A program made the position numbers and the translations under genes. Below, piece by piece: positions 21,814-32,590 of a DNA stretch of 64,000 bases (position 1 is its first letter; each line of letters opens with the position of its first letter). The notes below the pieces were generated by a model. That model had not been told where the DNA came from. It searched no databases and was given only the letters and a program-made list of their open reading frames with translations. The DNA is from Rhodocollybia butyracea (lineage: Eukaryota; Basidiomycota; Agaricomycetes; Agaricales; Omphalotaceae): positions 992,001 through 1,056,000 of the forward strand of contig JADNRY010000002.1 of assembly GCA_015501585.1 (NCBI GenBank), written 5' to 3'.

Positions 21814-24418
21814 ATGAACCCCACAGGGCCCCGGAAACTCCCCTCAGACCTTGTCCGCCAAAAAATCCTCAAGTACGCTATGATTTTGGGCTCAAGTACG
21901 CTATTTCGGACAAGGATCGTCACGTGAATCGAAAAATTTCGCTAAAAATTCCAAAAAATCCCGAAAAAATCCTAGACTGTCCTACAGGCTTCTGCGTGTG
22001 CTACGATCCAAGCATTACTGTGAGAAACATTTCTGGCAAGTCTTATAATTTTCAACACCGGTAAGGCCTTGAGAACCTTTTTCGCGCCCTGTTTTTGAAT
22101 TCAAAACGCCTGCCACCGTTTCCCAGGACAGCCATTTAGCTAGGTGAAGCATACACTAGCATACAATGCATCCTTCCCGAGGTGATACAAGATATTAGCG
22201 ACAGGCGCATGAGTATAAAGATGGTACTTGTGGCTTTCGCCGCAAGCTGGATATCGTCTAGCTCATCGGGCGAGAACATAATCTAACAACAATAGGACAA
22301 CAGAAAGGTACATTTTTGTACGGCTTATGCTTTTGTTGCAGGTACCGGTTGGCTCTCGGCTTTGGCATGCTTCTTTGGAGTAGAAGCCCCTCAAAATTTC
22401 GGTTCGGCGCTGGCGCGCCAGCCTAAAGTACGCTATGACAGGGAAGCGGACAATCTGGCCTAAAATACGCTATAATAGGACAGGGATTTCGCGAAAATTC
22501 CGGCCTAAAATACGCTATTCCGGACAAGGTCTGGGGGGAATTTCCGGGGCCCTAACCCCACAGATACTGACATCAAACTAGCTACCCAAACTCCACTACC
22601 GCCTTCCAACTCTACTATTCGCCTCTCTAATCCAAACTCAACAGGATCTTTAGCTTCTCCCGAACACGTCCATAGTTCCAGCACCGACATAGTTCCTACA
22701 GCCAGGAACCAGTCTTCTCTGCCTCCCATCGACAAAGGTTTTGGCGCATGGTCATTTGTGCGCTTACCTACTGCTCTCTCTTTGATACAGTGGCCCATCT
22801 CAGTTCACCAGCTAACTGCTGCTTTCTTCGTGGAAGCAATCGTATGGGGTTTTCCAAGCTCTTTTGGTGTTTTCCTTGATTCGTATCTGAGCAGCCCCAC
22901 CTATAACTCTCAGCCCAACGCTTCTACTATCTTCCATTGATTGGGCCGGCTGCCGCTGGCATTATTTATTGCTCTGGTAAGAGAAGTTGCACGGAACACT
23001 GGTCATGGAGTAATACCTGATATGCAGGGCCTTTTATCACGCCTGTGATAAGGAAGCACCCATACCACAGAAGAACTTTCTTGTACATTGGTGCTGCTCT
23101 CTGTTGGGTATCTCTATTTGCCGCGAGTCATACGACTAAGGTAAAGATATGTAACAACTGAAGTATCACTCCTTTTACCAGATCATCCAACTATTCGCAC
23201 TACAAAGTGTCTTGTACGCTATTGGTGGATGTGAATTTACGCAATGATTTTGGTAGAAGAACCGATCTGACTCTCGGATCTCCCAGCGTTCCTTTACTTT
23301 CCCTGTATCTCTTATCTATCTGAATCGTTTAACCACAAACGTGGATTTGCCAACGGCGTGTTATTCGCAGGAAATACAGCAGGGGGAATTGTCCTTCCTC
23401 TCACCCTGCCCCCTTTACTCTTCGCATATGGCCCCTCTAAAACCTTACGCATTATGTCCATAGCGACAGCTCTTCTTGTTGTTTCACTTCCTTTCATCAA
23501 AGGTCGTTTACCTGTTTCACGTAGCCATACCAACATTGGACCGACACCCCGAGGACGAGAGAATAGAGAATGGACTAAGAGCTTCACCTTTTGGGTGTTG
23601 GTAGTTGCTAATACCTTACAAGGATTTGGGTACTTTGTGCCTATCGTGTGGCTCCCAAGTATGTACCTCCACTTTCCTCCAGAAATGGTCTAAACAATTT
23701 CCAACTGCGATCTTAGCATTCGCCAGTGATCTGGAATTAAGCCACGCAACCTTTTCGATTGTTTTGACATTACTAAACTGTACGGCGTGCGTCCGACACG
23801 AATCATTCAAGGTCTCATTGCTCTCCACAGGTGGCTCCATAGTTGGTCGACTATCAATAGGGTATCTTAAGGTATCTTTCCGACAGAGTGAATCCTTGGC
23901 TTCTAGGCTTCTCAATACCAGCGTCAACCTCTGCTGTGACTTTCATTCTTTGGGGGGGGGTCTTATCGTATAACCTTGCCGGTTTGCTATCTTTCGGTAT
24001 CGGCGCGTACGGAATCTTCGCCGGAGGATGGTTAAGCTCATGGACTGGATTGACGAAACCTTTGACCGGTGAGGCTTCATGACTACTTATAATGATAAAA
24101 ACTCAAGTTGTATACCCTCTAGTCAGTGATCCCAGCCTCTCCACAACACCTTTTGGTGCCCTGCTGTTTTCGCGCGGAATGGGAAGCATATTTTCTATTC
24201 CCATCTCTTCCCCGGCTTTATTGTCCAACTCTACATCATCTTCCGTAGACGTGTTCAAGAACCATCTAGGATTCCACGTCGGCGGAGGGAAATTTTAAAA
24301 AATGATTTTGTATGTGGGGACTTGTTTTGCTGGAGCAGCGTTAATTTCCCTCTTCGGCTGGGTTACAGATGTGGCGAAACGGCGGAGGAGTGGAAGTGTA
24401 AATCGGCTGGGGCGATAA
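21814..24418 (+). pseudogene. MFS transporter copy A, disrupted
   Basis: First of three tandem copies of a monocarboxylate-transporter-like MFS gene. The start ATGAACCCCAC is cut in codon 4 by the element at 21825-22553. Compared with copies B and C it also shows: a 1-base deletion at about 22930 (C: ACTATACTTCC; A: ACTATCTTCC), giving an early TGA; a 10-base duplication near 23865-23880 (GGTATCTT repeated); and a premature TAA in GKF*KMI near 24297. An intron near 23143 is shortened to about 41 bases. Two in-frame glycine additions also occur. The C-terminal frame ends NRLGR as in copy B. Middle and ends have different ancestry (see findings). Non-functional as read. Confidence 0.85.
21825..22553. 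mobile_element. hAT-like non-autonomous transposon (MITE), 729 bp
   Basis: Terminal inverted repeats of about 33 bp (21825-21857 and 22521-22553), beginning AGGGCCCCGGAAA and differing at about two positions. It is flanked by a perfect 8-bp direct repeat AACCCCAC (21817-21824 and 22554-22561). The empty site survives in copy B at 25173-25180 as a single AACCCCAC followed by AGATACTGAC. An 8-bp target duplication is the hallmark of the hAT superfamily. There is no transposase-sized frame. The subterminal octamer TACGCTAT occurs five times. Confidence 0.85.
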
Positions 24419-24471
24419 ATGAAGCTGATAGGTCGGTGCTGTTTAACAAACGTTCTGGTAATACTAGTAGT

Positions 24472-24560
24472 GATGGCGGGACCAGAAAAAACTAGATTCG
24501 AAGTTTTATTGCTGGTTCTTCCTATGCATTCGCCCACGGACTAACCATAAAACACGTCCG
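24472..24560 (-). pseudogene. Duplicated 5' scrap of the disordered-protein gene
   Basis: Closely matches 21480-21575, the first codons of the gene starting at 21562, in the same orientation. The ATG is kept, but the frame reads M-V-S-P-W-A-N-A then stop, where the parent reads M-D-N-P-W-A-N-A-W. It marks the left end of the tandem duplication that produced MFS copies A and B. Confidence 0.75.
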
Positions 24561-24576
24561 CTAGATCGCGAGTAAG

Positions 24577-24915
24577 TAGAGTAGTAGTAGTAGTAGTAAT
24601 ATACTCGGCTCCGCTCTACAGCGGGGTCCCACGAGGGAACAGCCGGACTCTAGGGGAGAGAAGCAGCGAGCTCAACCCACGAAGGGATGGTAGACTGCAA
24701 GCTCTCCCAGAGAGGTAATACAAGGTAGCTAGAGGCTACGGTATGAATGTGTAAATATTAATGTTAGTGTTAGTCCCTCCCGCTCTCGGCCTCGCTTCCT
24801 GAGGACCCGTGGTCCTGGCCCTCATCCCTGCCACCTACAAATGCCTTCCAACGGCCCAACACGTCGTGTATGAACTTAGCCGCCGGGATCACCTGGTCCC
24901 AATGGAAAATAAATT
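24577..24915 (-). mobile_element. Retroelement 3' fragment, probably non-LTR
   Basis: This stretch interrupts the sequence shared by the upstream regions of copies A and B. On the reverse strand an open frame ends AFVGGRDEGQDHGSSGSEAESGRD-type sequence and a stop at about 24770. A GC-rich 3' region of about 170 bases follows, then a simple (ACT)n tail at 24577-24598. A 5'-truncated body with a simple-repeat tail and a short flanking repeat (AAGTAG) is typical of LINE-like insertion. I cannot name the family. Confidence 0.45.
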
Positions 24916-25169
24916 GCTTCAAGTAGTACGTCCGGCCGGAACACCATCTGCATTGATTTAGGCGCCCATGTTTATTGTATCCTGATCCACTAGATTCTAA
25001 TACTTCAATGTAAGTATGTACATACACCCCCAACTGCCTCTGTTCCATAGTGTTACTCGTGCTAATTGAATTCGGGTAAGGGAGCCCGAACTGGGGCGCT
25101 CCATAACAATAATACAAGTTATGACTCGAATTTTGAATGAACTTGTCCTTTCTCATAAGTTTAACCATC

Positions 25170-27062
25170 ATGAACCCCACAGATACTGACATCGAACTAG
25201 CTGCCCAAATTCCACTACCTCCTTCTAGCTCTACCATTTGTCTCTCTAATCCAAGCTCAGCAGGATCTTTGTCTTCGCCTGAACACGTCCATAGTTCTGG
25301 CAGCGACATAGTTCCTACAGCCAGGAACCAGTCTTCTCTGCCTCCCGTGGACAAAGGTTTTGGCGCATGGTCATTTGTGCGCTTACCTACTGCTCTCTTA
25401 TTGATATAGTAGCTTATCTCAAGTCACCAGCTAACCGCTGCTTTCTTCGTGGAAGCAATCGTATGGGGCTTTCCGAACTCCTCTGGTGTTTTCCTCGACG
25501 CATACTTGGCCAATCCCACGTATAACTCGCAGCACAATGCTTCTACTCTACTTCCATTGATTGGTCCAGTTACGTCCGGTATCATTTATTGCTCTGGCAA
25601 GAGAAGTTGCATCCAAGACTTGGACGTCGTTTACTAACACCTCAAATCAGGGCCTTTTATCACGCCTGTGATAACAAAGTACCCATACCATAGAAGAACT
25701 TCTTTGTACATTGGCTCTGTACTCTGTTGGGCGTCTCTGTTTTCCGCGAGTTACACGACCAAGGTAGAGAAAGTTCATCTTTGATCGCTGAAATGCTCTT
25801 TACATTCATATACCCAGGTCATCTACCTGGTCTTACTGCAAGGCGTCTTGTACGCTATTGGAGGATGTGAATAAATATGCACAATACGTTTTGGAAAAAA
25901 AACTCCTCTAACCTCCCTTCTCAGCGCTCCTTTACCTCCCTTGCATTTCTTACTTGTCTGAATGGTTCATCCACAAACGTGGATTTGCCAACGGTGTGGT
26001 CTCTGCAGGAACTTCAGTAGGAGGAATCCTTCTCCCTCTCATCTTACCTCCTTTACTCTCCGCATATGGCCCCTCCAAAACTTTGCGAATCCTATCCATA
26101 GCGATCGTTGTCCTCATCGTTCCTGTCCTTCTCTTTATCAAAGGTCGCTTGCCCGTTTCCCGCAGCCGTACTAATGTGGGACCGACACCTCGAGGACGAG
26201 AGAACAGAGACTGGATCAAGAACTTTCCATTCTGGATATTGGTGGTTGCCAATACGTTCCAAGGATTCGGATACTTTGTGCCTATCGTCTGGCTTCCTAG
26301 TAAGCACTGTTTCGAAATTATCTACCCAAGATTCTAATCTGAATATTATGAACTCAGCGTTCGCTAGTGATTTGAGTTTGAGCAGTACAACCTCTTCGAT
26401 CGCTTTGGCATCATTAAACGGTACGTATCCTCCAAAAATGGGAAAACGGGTAGAGAATCTGACGACATAAAAGGTGGTGCTGTATTCGGTCGACTATCAA
26501 TGGGATATCTCTCTGACAGAATAAATCCTTGGTTTTTGGCTTTCTCAACACTGGCGTTAACTTCTGCCGTCACTTTCATTCTCTGGGGAGTCCTCTCATA
26601 CAATCTGGCCGGTCTACTATCTTTCGGTATCGCGTACGGAATCTTGGCTGGAGGATGGTCAAGTTCATGGACTGGCTTTACCAAACCTTTAACCCGTGAG
26701 CCTCCAGCGTCAACATTCGTCTACTAAAATAGCATGTCGTTGATCATTGAACTCGTCTAGTCAACGACCCCAACTTATCCACAACACTTTTCGGTGTTCT
26801 CCTTTTTTCGCGCGGAATTGGAAACATATTTTCTACACCCATCTCTTCAGCTTTATCGTCCAACTCTACCTCATCTTCAAGTTCTCCTATCGATGATCTC
26901 AACAATCGACTCGGATTTCATGTCGGCGGTGGTAAATTTGAAAAGATGATTGTGTTTGTAGGAACTTGCTTTGCTGGAGCAGCGTTAATTTCCCTCTTCG
27001 GTTGGGTTACAGATGTGGTGAAACGGCGGAGGAGTGGAAGTGTAAATCGGCTGGGGCGATAA
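25170..27062 (+). CDS. MFS transporter copy B, monocarboxylate-transporter-like
   Basis: Apparently intact plasma-membrane permease of the major facilitator superfamily (MCT/Mch-like; substrate unknown). It has a soluble N-terminus of about 65 residues, then GFGAWSF, VEAIVWGFPNSSGVFLDAYL, SEWFIHKRGFANGVVSAGTS (loop 4-5 type), LPVSRSRTNVGPTPRGREN (central loop), GRLSMGYLSDRINPW (the MFS 'G-x-LSD-R' motif) and FGIAYGILAGGWSSSWTGF. About eight short introns all join in phase. One, after IIYCSG near 25612, begins GCAAGA where copies A and C have GTAAGA. It ends KRRRSGSVNRLGR. Confidence 0.8.
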
Positions 27063-27489
27063 ATGAAGCCAATAGGTTGGACAAAGGTATTACCACTAGT
27101 AAGGTGTACGCATGTTTACCTATCTGAACTGGGATATCTTAACTCGAAATCAAAACGGAAAGCTCGACGGAGACTGACGCCGACTAACGGCCGTTCAAGT
27201 TGATGAAATCTTTCTTCCTTCCTTCCTCGCTCCCTTCCTTGATAACGGCCTAGTAGTATGTGTTATGGTCCAGGACATTGACAGCTCTTCCACTTTCTTC
27301 CACTGCAGTCGTGGCGAGCCGCAGTAATTTCAGTGTCATAGAATTGCAGCTGGATATTTTTCCTGCCAGCCGTTCAGATCTCCCAAGCCTAGATAAGGGT
27401 CAATTCATATAACAATGACACAACCCGCTGTGCCTTTTACCTAGTAGAAGGTTTCTGCGGGACAACAAGGTTATTACCGTCCTAATATA
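27063..27489. other. Upstream region of MFS copy C
   Basis: About 430 bases unlike the promoters of copies A and B. It carries pyrimidine-rich tracts (CTTCCTTCCTTCC near 27215). No gene seen and no remnant of the disordered-protein gene. Confidence 0.4.
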
Positions 27490-29475
27490 ATGCCCGAAAC
27501 AATCCCACCTCCGGAATTTAATGAGATTCAAAACGCATATGATCGTATGTATTCCATTGAATACGCAAATTCTCTCTTTTCGACCATCATGATCAACAGG
27601 CCTTCTTCAAATAACGACATCGAGCTAGCTGCTCAAATTCCTCTTCCTCCTTCTAGGTCTTCACTTTTCCTCTCTAATCTAAGCACCGTGTCCGTGGTTA
27701 CGGTAGCATCCATTTTGGCTGATGATGACCATGTTAGTTCCGATACGGCTTCCATAGGCAGAAATCAGTCTTCTCTTCCCCCAGTGGACGAAGGCTTTGG
27801 TGCATGGTCATTTGTGTGTCGTCATTTTTTTTAGCCTAGTGCTACTTACTAGGTTATCTCAAGTCGTTATTAGCTGGTTGCTGCTTTTATCGTGGAGGCA
27901 GTTGTGTGGGGATTTCCGAACTCCTTTGGTGTTTTTCTCGATTCGTATCTGAGCAGCTCCACCTATAACTCTCAGCCCAACGCTTCTACTATACTTCCGT
28001 TGATTGGGCCGGCTGCCTCTGGCATCATTTATTGTTCTGGTAAGAGAAACTATACGGAACGATGGTAAATGGAGTAACAGTTTAAATGCAGGGCCGTTTA
28101 TCACGCCTGTGATAACGAAGTACCCATACCACCGAAGAACTTTCTTGTACATTGGTGCTGTTCTCTGTTGGGTATCTCTATTTGCCGCGAGTTATACGAC
28201 GAAGGTAAAGATATATAACAACTGAAGTACCACTCCCTTCACCTTGAGATTTCACACAGATCATCCAACTATTCGCACTACAAGGTGTCTTGTACGCTAC
28301 TGGTGGATGTGAACTTATGCAACGATTTTGATAGAAGAACCGATCTGACTCCCGACTCTCCCAGCGTTCCTTTACTTCCCCTGCATCTCTTATCTATCTG
28401 AATGGTTCAAACACAAACGTGGATTTGCCAACGGCGTGTTATTCGCCGGGAATGCAGCAGGGGGAGTTGTCCTTCCTCTCATCCTGCCCCCTTTACTCTC
28501 CGCATATGGCCCCTCTAAAACCTTACGGATTCTGTCCATAGTGACAGCCCTTCTTGTTGTTCCCCTTCCTTTCATTAAAGGTCGTTTACCTGTTTCACGT
28601 AGCCATAACAACATTGGACCGACACCTCGAGGACGAGAGAATAGAGAATGGACTAAGAGCTTCACCTTTTGGGTGTTGGTAGCTGCTAATACCTTACAAG
28701 GGTTTGGATACTTTGTGCCTATCGTATGGCTCCCAAGTATGTACCTCCAATTTCCTCCAGAAACGGTCTAAACAATTTCCAACTGCGAACTTAGCATTCG
28801 CCAGTGATCTGAAATTGAGCCACACAACCTCTTCAATTGCCTTGACCTTACTAAACTGTTCGTGTGTCTGACCTGAATCATTCAAGGTCTCATCGCTCTC
28901 CACAGGTGGCTCTGTAGTTGGTCGACTATCAATGGGATATCTTTCCGACAGAGTGAATCCTTGGCTTCTAGGCTTCTCAACGCTAGCGTCAACCTCTGCT
29001 GTGACTTTCATTCTTTGGGGGGTCTTATCGTACAACCTCACCGGTTTGCTGTCTTTCGGTATTGCGTACGGAATCCTCGCCGGAGGATGGTCAAGCTCAT
29101 GGACTGGATTCACGAAACCTTTGACCGGTGAGGCTTCGTTATCACATATAATAATAAATCTATTCAGGTTCTATACCCCTAGCCAATGACCCCAGCCTCT
29201 CCACAACACTTTTTGGTGTCCTGCTGTTTTCGCGTGGAATGGGAAGCATATTCTCTACTCCCATTTCTTCGGCTTTATCGTCCAACTCCACCTCATCTTC
29301 TGTAGATGTGTTCAATGACCATCTAGGATTCCACGTCGGCGGTGGGAAATTTGAGAAAATGATTGTGTATGTAGGGACTTGTTTTGCTGGAGCGGCACTG
29401 ACTGCCCTCGTCGGCTGGGGTACGGATGTAGCGAAAAGGCGGAGGAGTACGAATCTGAATCGCTCTATACGTTGA
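27490..29475 (+). CDS. MFS transporter copy C, monocarboxylate-transporter-like
   Basis: Intact third copy with the same domain layout and intron positions as copy B. Blocks: GFGAWSF, VEAVVWGFPNSFGVFLDSYL, SEWFKHKRGFANGVLFAGNA, LPVSRSHNNIGPTPRGREN, GRLSMGYLSDRVNPW, FGIAYGILAGGWSSSWTGF. Its N-terminal soluble region differs most (extra VTVASILADDDHVSS), and the C-terminus ends RRRSTNLNRSIR rather than SGSVNRLGR. Start may be ATG 27490 or the downstream ATG 27589 (MINRPSSNNDIELAAQ), which aligns with the starts of A and B. Substrate unknown. Confidence 0.82.
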
Positions 29476-29786
29476 GCCCAAACTGAGTTGCGGTGATACG
29501 ATATCGTGCTCTGTAAATAGTAACACGAACGGAGTGGCATGAGAATTTCTAAACGCCTACGCGCTTGTTTCCTGTAGGCAGACTCAACTTGTGTGAGCTT
29601 AAATTAGATGTGCATATATGTGCATCCTAGAAATTCTCTGCATGTGACATACTACTTCACCTCAATCAAACCCGGATTATCCCTTTGTACGGAAGAACAG
29701 GAGCTCCGCTTCCCGCCTTCATTTTCTTTTTTCTTATCACGAAACCTTCAGTACCTACAACATCTTCCCCAAACCACACCAACGAA
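29476..29786. other. Intergenic, MFS copy C to dehydrogenase
   Basis: 3' region of copy C and promoter of the dehydrogenase; no gene or repeat recognised. Confidence 0.4.
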
Positions 29787-31106
29787 ATGAGCAACGGTAA
29801 CGCTATTTCGGCACCGACTCTTAAATCTACCTACAAGATCGCCTCCATCCCGGGGGACGGAATCGGCCCTGAGGTTATCTCTGCGGGAGTGGAGGTCCTC
29901 ACAGCACTGACCAAATGCAAGAAATTCGAAGGCCAATTCGAGTTGGATTTTACACACCTTGATTGGGGTACAGATAGGTACTTGAAAACTGGGAAGTATA
30001 CTCCGGAGGATTATCTTCAGCAGCTGAAAGAGTATGATGCAATCTTGTATGTGATTCAGATCGTCGTACTACCTCCTCAGGGGTTACGGACATCAAGTCC
30101 AGGTACATTGATGCTGGGTTTGTAGGTTCGGCTCTGTTGGATCGCCCTCGGTCCCTGACCACATCTCTCTTTGGGGACTCCGACTTGCGATTTGCCAGCC
30201 TCTCCAACAATATGCCAACGTGCGCCCGACCAGAATTCTACCTGGCACTAAATCTCCGTTGGCAAACTGTCAACCGGGAGACTTGGATTGGGTTATCGTC
30301 CGGGAGAATAGCGAAGGAGAATACGCTGGGCAAGGAGGTAGATCTCATATTGGGGAAGAGCATGAAGTTGCTACAGGTCAGTTTTCAAGGAGCTCTCCGA
30401 GTCGAGCTTACCATCCGAGACTGAATAACCTTTCCGATTTGAAGAATTATCAATCTTCACCCGGACAGGAGTTCGTCGTATCGCTCAGTTTGCATTCATG
30501 GTTGCACAGGGCCGTCCGAGAAAGATGCTTACCTATGTCACAAAGAGTAACGCTCAGAGAAACGGTATGGTGATGTGGGACGAAGTCGTCCGAGAAGTCG
30601 CCAAAGATTTTCCGGATGTCACTCTCGACCATATGTTGGGTTAGTATTTCAATTCCAGTTCAGTGGGGAGATGCTTATGGATCTGTTGATCTATCTCAGT
30701 CGATGCAATGACGGTTCGCATGGTTCTCAACCCTCGTTCTCTCGATACTATTCTTGCCACTAATCTCCACGCGGATATCCTCTCCGACCTTGCCGCCGCT
30801 TTAGCGGGATCGATAGGTATCGCGCCTACTGCGAACCTTGATCCTTCACGCAAGAATCCATCAATGTTCGAGCCGATTCATGGTTCTGCGTTCGATATCA
30901 CCGGACTTGGAGTTGCTAATCCAGTAGGAACGCTCTGGTCCTGCTCCGAAATGCTTCACTGGCTTGGGGAGTCTGAAGCCGCTGTGGGTTTGATGGTTGC
31001 AGTTGAGAAAGTTTGTGAAGCTGGAATTATGACAAAAGATCTGGGCGGGAGCGCAGGCACAAAAGAAGTTACACAGGCAGTTATTGAGGAACTTGGGAAG
31101 CTTTAG
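29787..31106 (+). CDS. Tartrate/D-malate-type decarboxylating dehydrogenase
   Basis: Member of the isopropylmalate/isocitrate dehydrogenase family, NAD-dependent. The tartrate/D-malate dehydrogenase subgroup is favoured over Leu2 by PSVPDHISLWGLRL, DLDWVIVRENSEGEYAGQGG, FTRTGVRRIAQFAF, and FEPIHGSAFDITGLGVANPV followed by GTLWSCSEMLHWLG. It starts MSNGNAISAP; the dinucleotide-binding start IASIPGDGIGPEV is intact. Metal/substrate residues in ATNLHADILSDLAAALAGSI are kept. Introns near 30045 (restoring AILFGSVGSPSV), 30379 (restoring ATELSIFTRTG) and 30640 join in phase. The exact substrate cannot be read from sequence. Confidence 0.85.
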
Positions 31107-31233
31107 TACACCGGTTGGGAGTATATCACGAATTAAAGCATAGTACATAAGTGTACATAACAAGAGCGTAAGATAGCAATACAAACATATAGTTCCATGT
31201 TACATAGTAGGGCTACAACAGAAAGGATTCCGA

Positions 31234-32590
31234 TCAAGCACGGTTCCACCATCGCTTCTTCGGAGCGCCAGGATGAGGAGGCGAAGACATCATGTCTGTA
31301 TTGTACAGTAGGGGTGAGTAGGCGAGGTAATGCACAGGCAAAGAAACACGATCACCATCACCAATGTAAGCGCTTGAGTTACGATTGGTCGGAATTACGG
31401 GACGTTCGGAAGGTCCTGAGTATGACCGTGATAAGTACATGAGTCGGTGATCAAGGTCGGAACTGACCGCTGTAGTTCATTGCTGCGCCAGGAGCAGGTG
31501 AGTAAGGCGGCGGCGGAGGTGGTGGTGGTGGAAGGTAATTATTTCGGGTAGGAGGAGGGGGAGGAATGTGGCCTGGGTCAGGTTGTTCCACTCCGTTGAA
31601 TGTGACGACCTTTCGGCCATCTGGATAGGTACGAGTGACATGAACATTTCCCTAGTGAAAGAAAGATTAGTATTGGGCAAGCATAAGTCGTATGACTTAC
31701 ATCCCAATCACGACGCTTTTGGATAGTGTGGGTCACTCCATTGACAGTTTGCGACATAGTGCTCTCGGAAGCCCAATTTCCGCCACCGGAGCTAGATCCC
31801 ATGTCCATTACTAGCGATGGGAACGGTGGCATAATATTTCTCGTCATTGGGAAACCCATTCCCATCCCACCGAACGCAGTAGAAGATGATAGAATGTTAC
31901 GTTCCATATTCCGCACATTCGCCATTAGGTCGTCAATTTCGGAATGCATATTTCGGGGTCTTTGGAATCCGAATCCATCATCGTATGTTGCACGGCGGCG
32001 ATGATGCCAATGTCGAGAATGGGGGCCATGCATATGATCCTCAAAGATGGAATTAAAGAGCTCAAAGGGATCGGTAAAGTGAAAGTCTGTAAATGTTGCG
32101 GAGGGGAAAAAGGGCTCGGGGTAGCGAGCATATTCATGCCTCTGTCGAGGACGCTCATAGTGCGGTGGTGGTCGCGCCTCTTCTCTTGGTAGCGGAAAAA
32201 CACCATGAATATCGTAGACCTGAGAGCAAATGAGAGCGGAAGTAAGTGAAGTCATTAAGATTTACCCGTCGTTTTTCGGCATCTTTCAGGATTTCGTAGG
32301 CATTGTTGACCTATACCGCATGTCGTACGCCACCATGAGCAATGCGAAATATGCTACGAAGTTGGGGTTTTGCATACCTTTCTGAATTGTTCTTCGGCTG
32401 CAGATTTATCAGCGGCAGTAGCATTTGGCGGTAAACGATCTGGGTGTGTTTGGAGAGCTCGTTTCTTGTAAGCTTTGCGGACTGAAATAGGATGTCAACG
32501 ATGTTTCTCAGTGAACCAGAATGAAGACTGACTTTCTTCCGACGTGGCTTCTGGGGAAATATGTAGGATACCGTAGAGATCACTGGCCAT
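31234..32590 (-). CDS. J-domain (DnaJ/Hsp40) protein, DNAJB6-like
   Basis: Class B/C Hsp70 co-chaperone. The ATG at 32590 opens MASDLYGILHISPEATSEE. Introns join IRKAYKKRALQTHPDRLPPN (HPD motif), EEQFRKVNNAYEILKDAEKR and VYDIHGVFPLPREE. A Phe/Gly/Met-rich middle part (about FTDFHFTDPFELFNSIFEDH) is followed by a polyproline run (YLPPPPPPPPPPYSPAPG). A last intron (GTCAGT...ATACTCAG near 31470) avoids an early stop and adds GPSERPVIPTNRNSS, ending GAPKKRWWNRA, an ending I associate with fungal J proteins. Without that intron the protein would end YSGQFRP. Confidence 0.82.

Noticed and set aside
23951..23960. Nine-G run in MFS copy A as a frameshift
   Set aside because: Copy C has six Gs at the same place, so the difference is three bases and keeps frame; it is not one of the disabling changes.
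24600..24760. tRNA or structured RNA in the GC-rich block
   Set aside because: No cloverleaf or T-loop consensus; it sits in the 3' tail of a retroelement fragment.
31470..31480. J-protein ending YSGQFRP at the first stop
   Set aside because: A GTCAGT...CTCAG intron gives a longer frame ending PKKRWWNRA, typical for fungal J proteins; the early stop is probably intronic.
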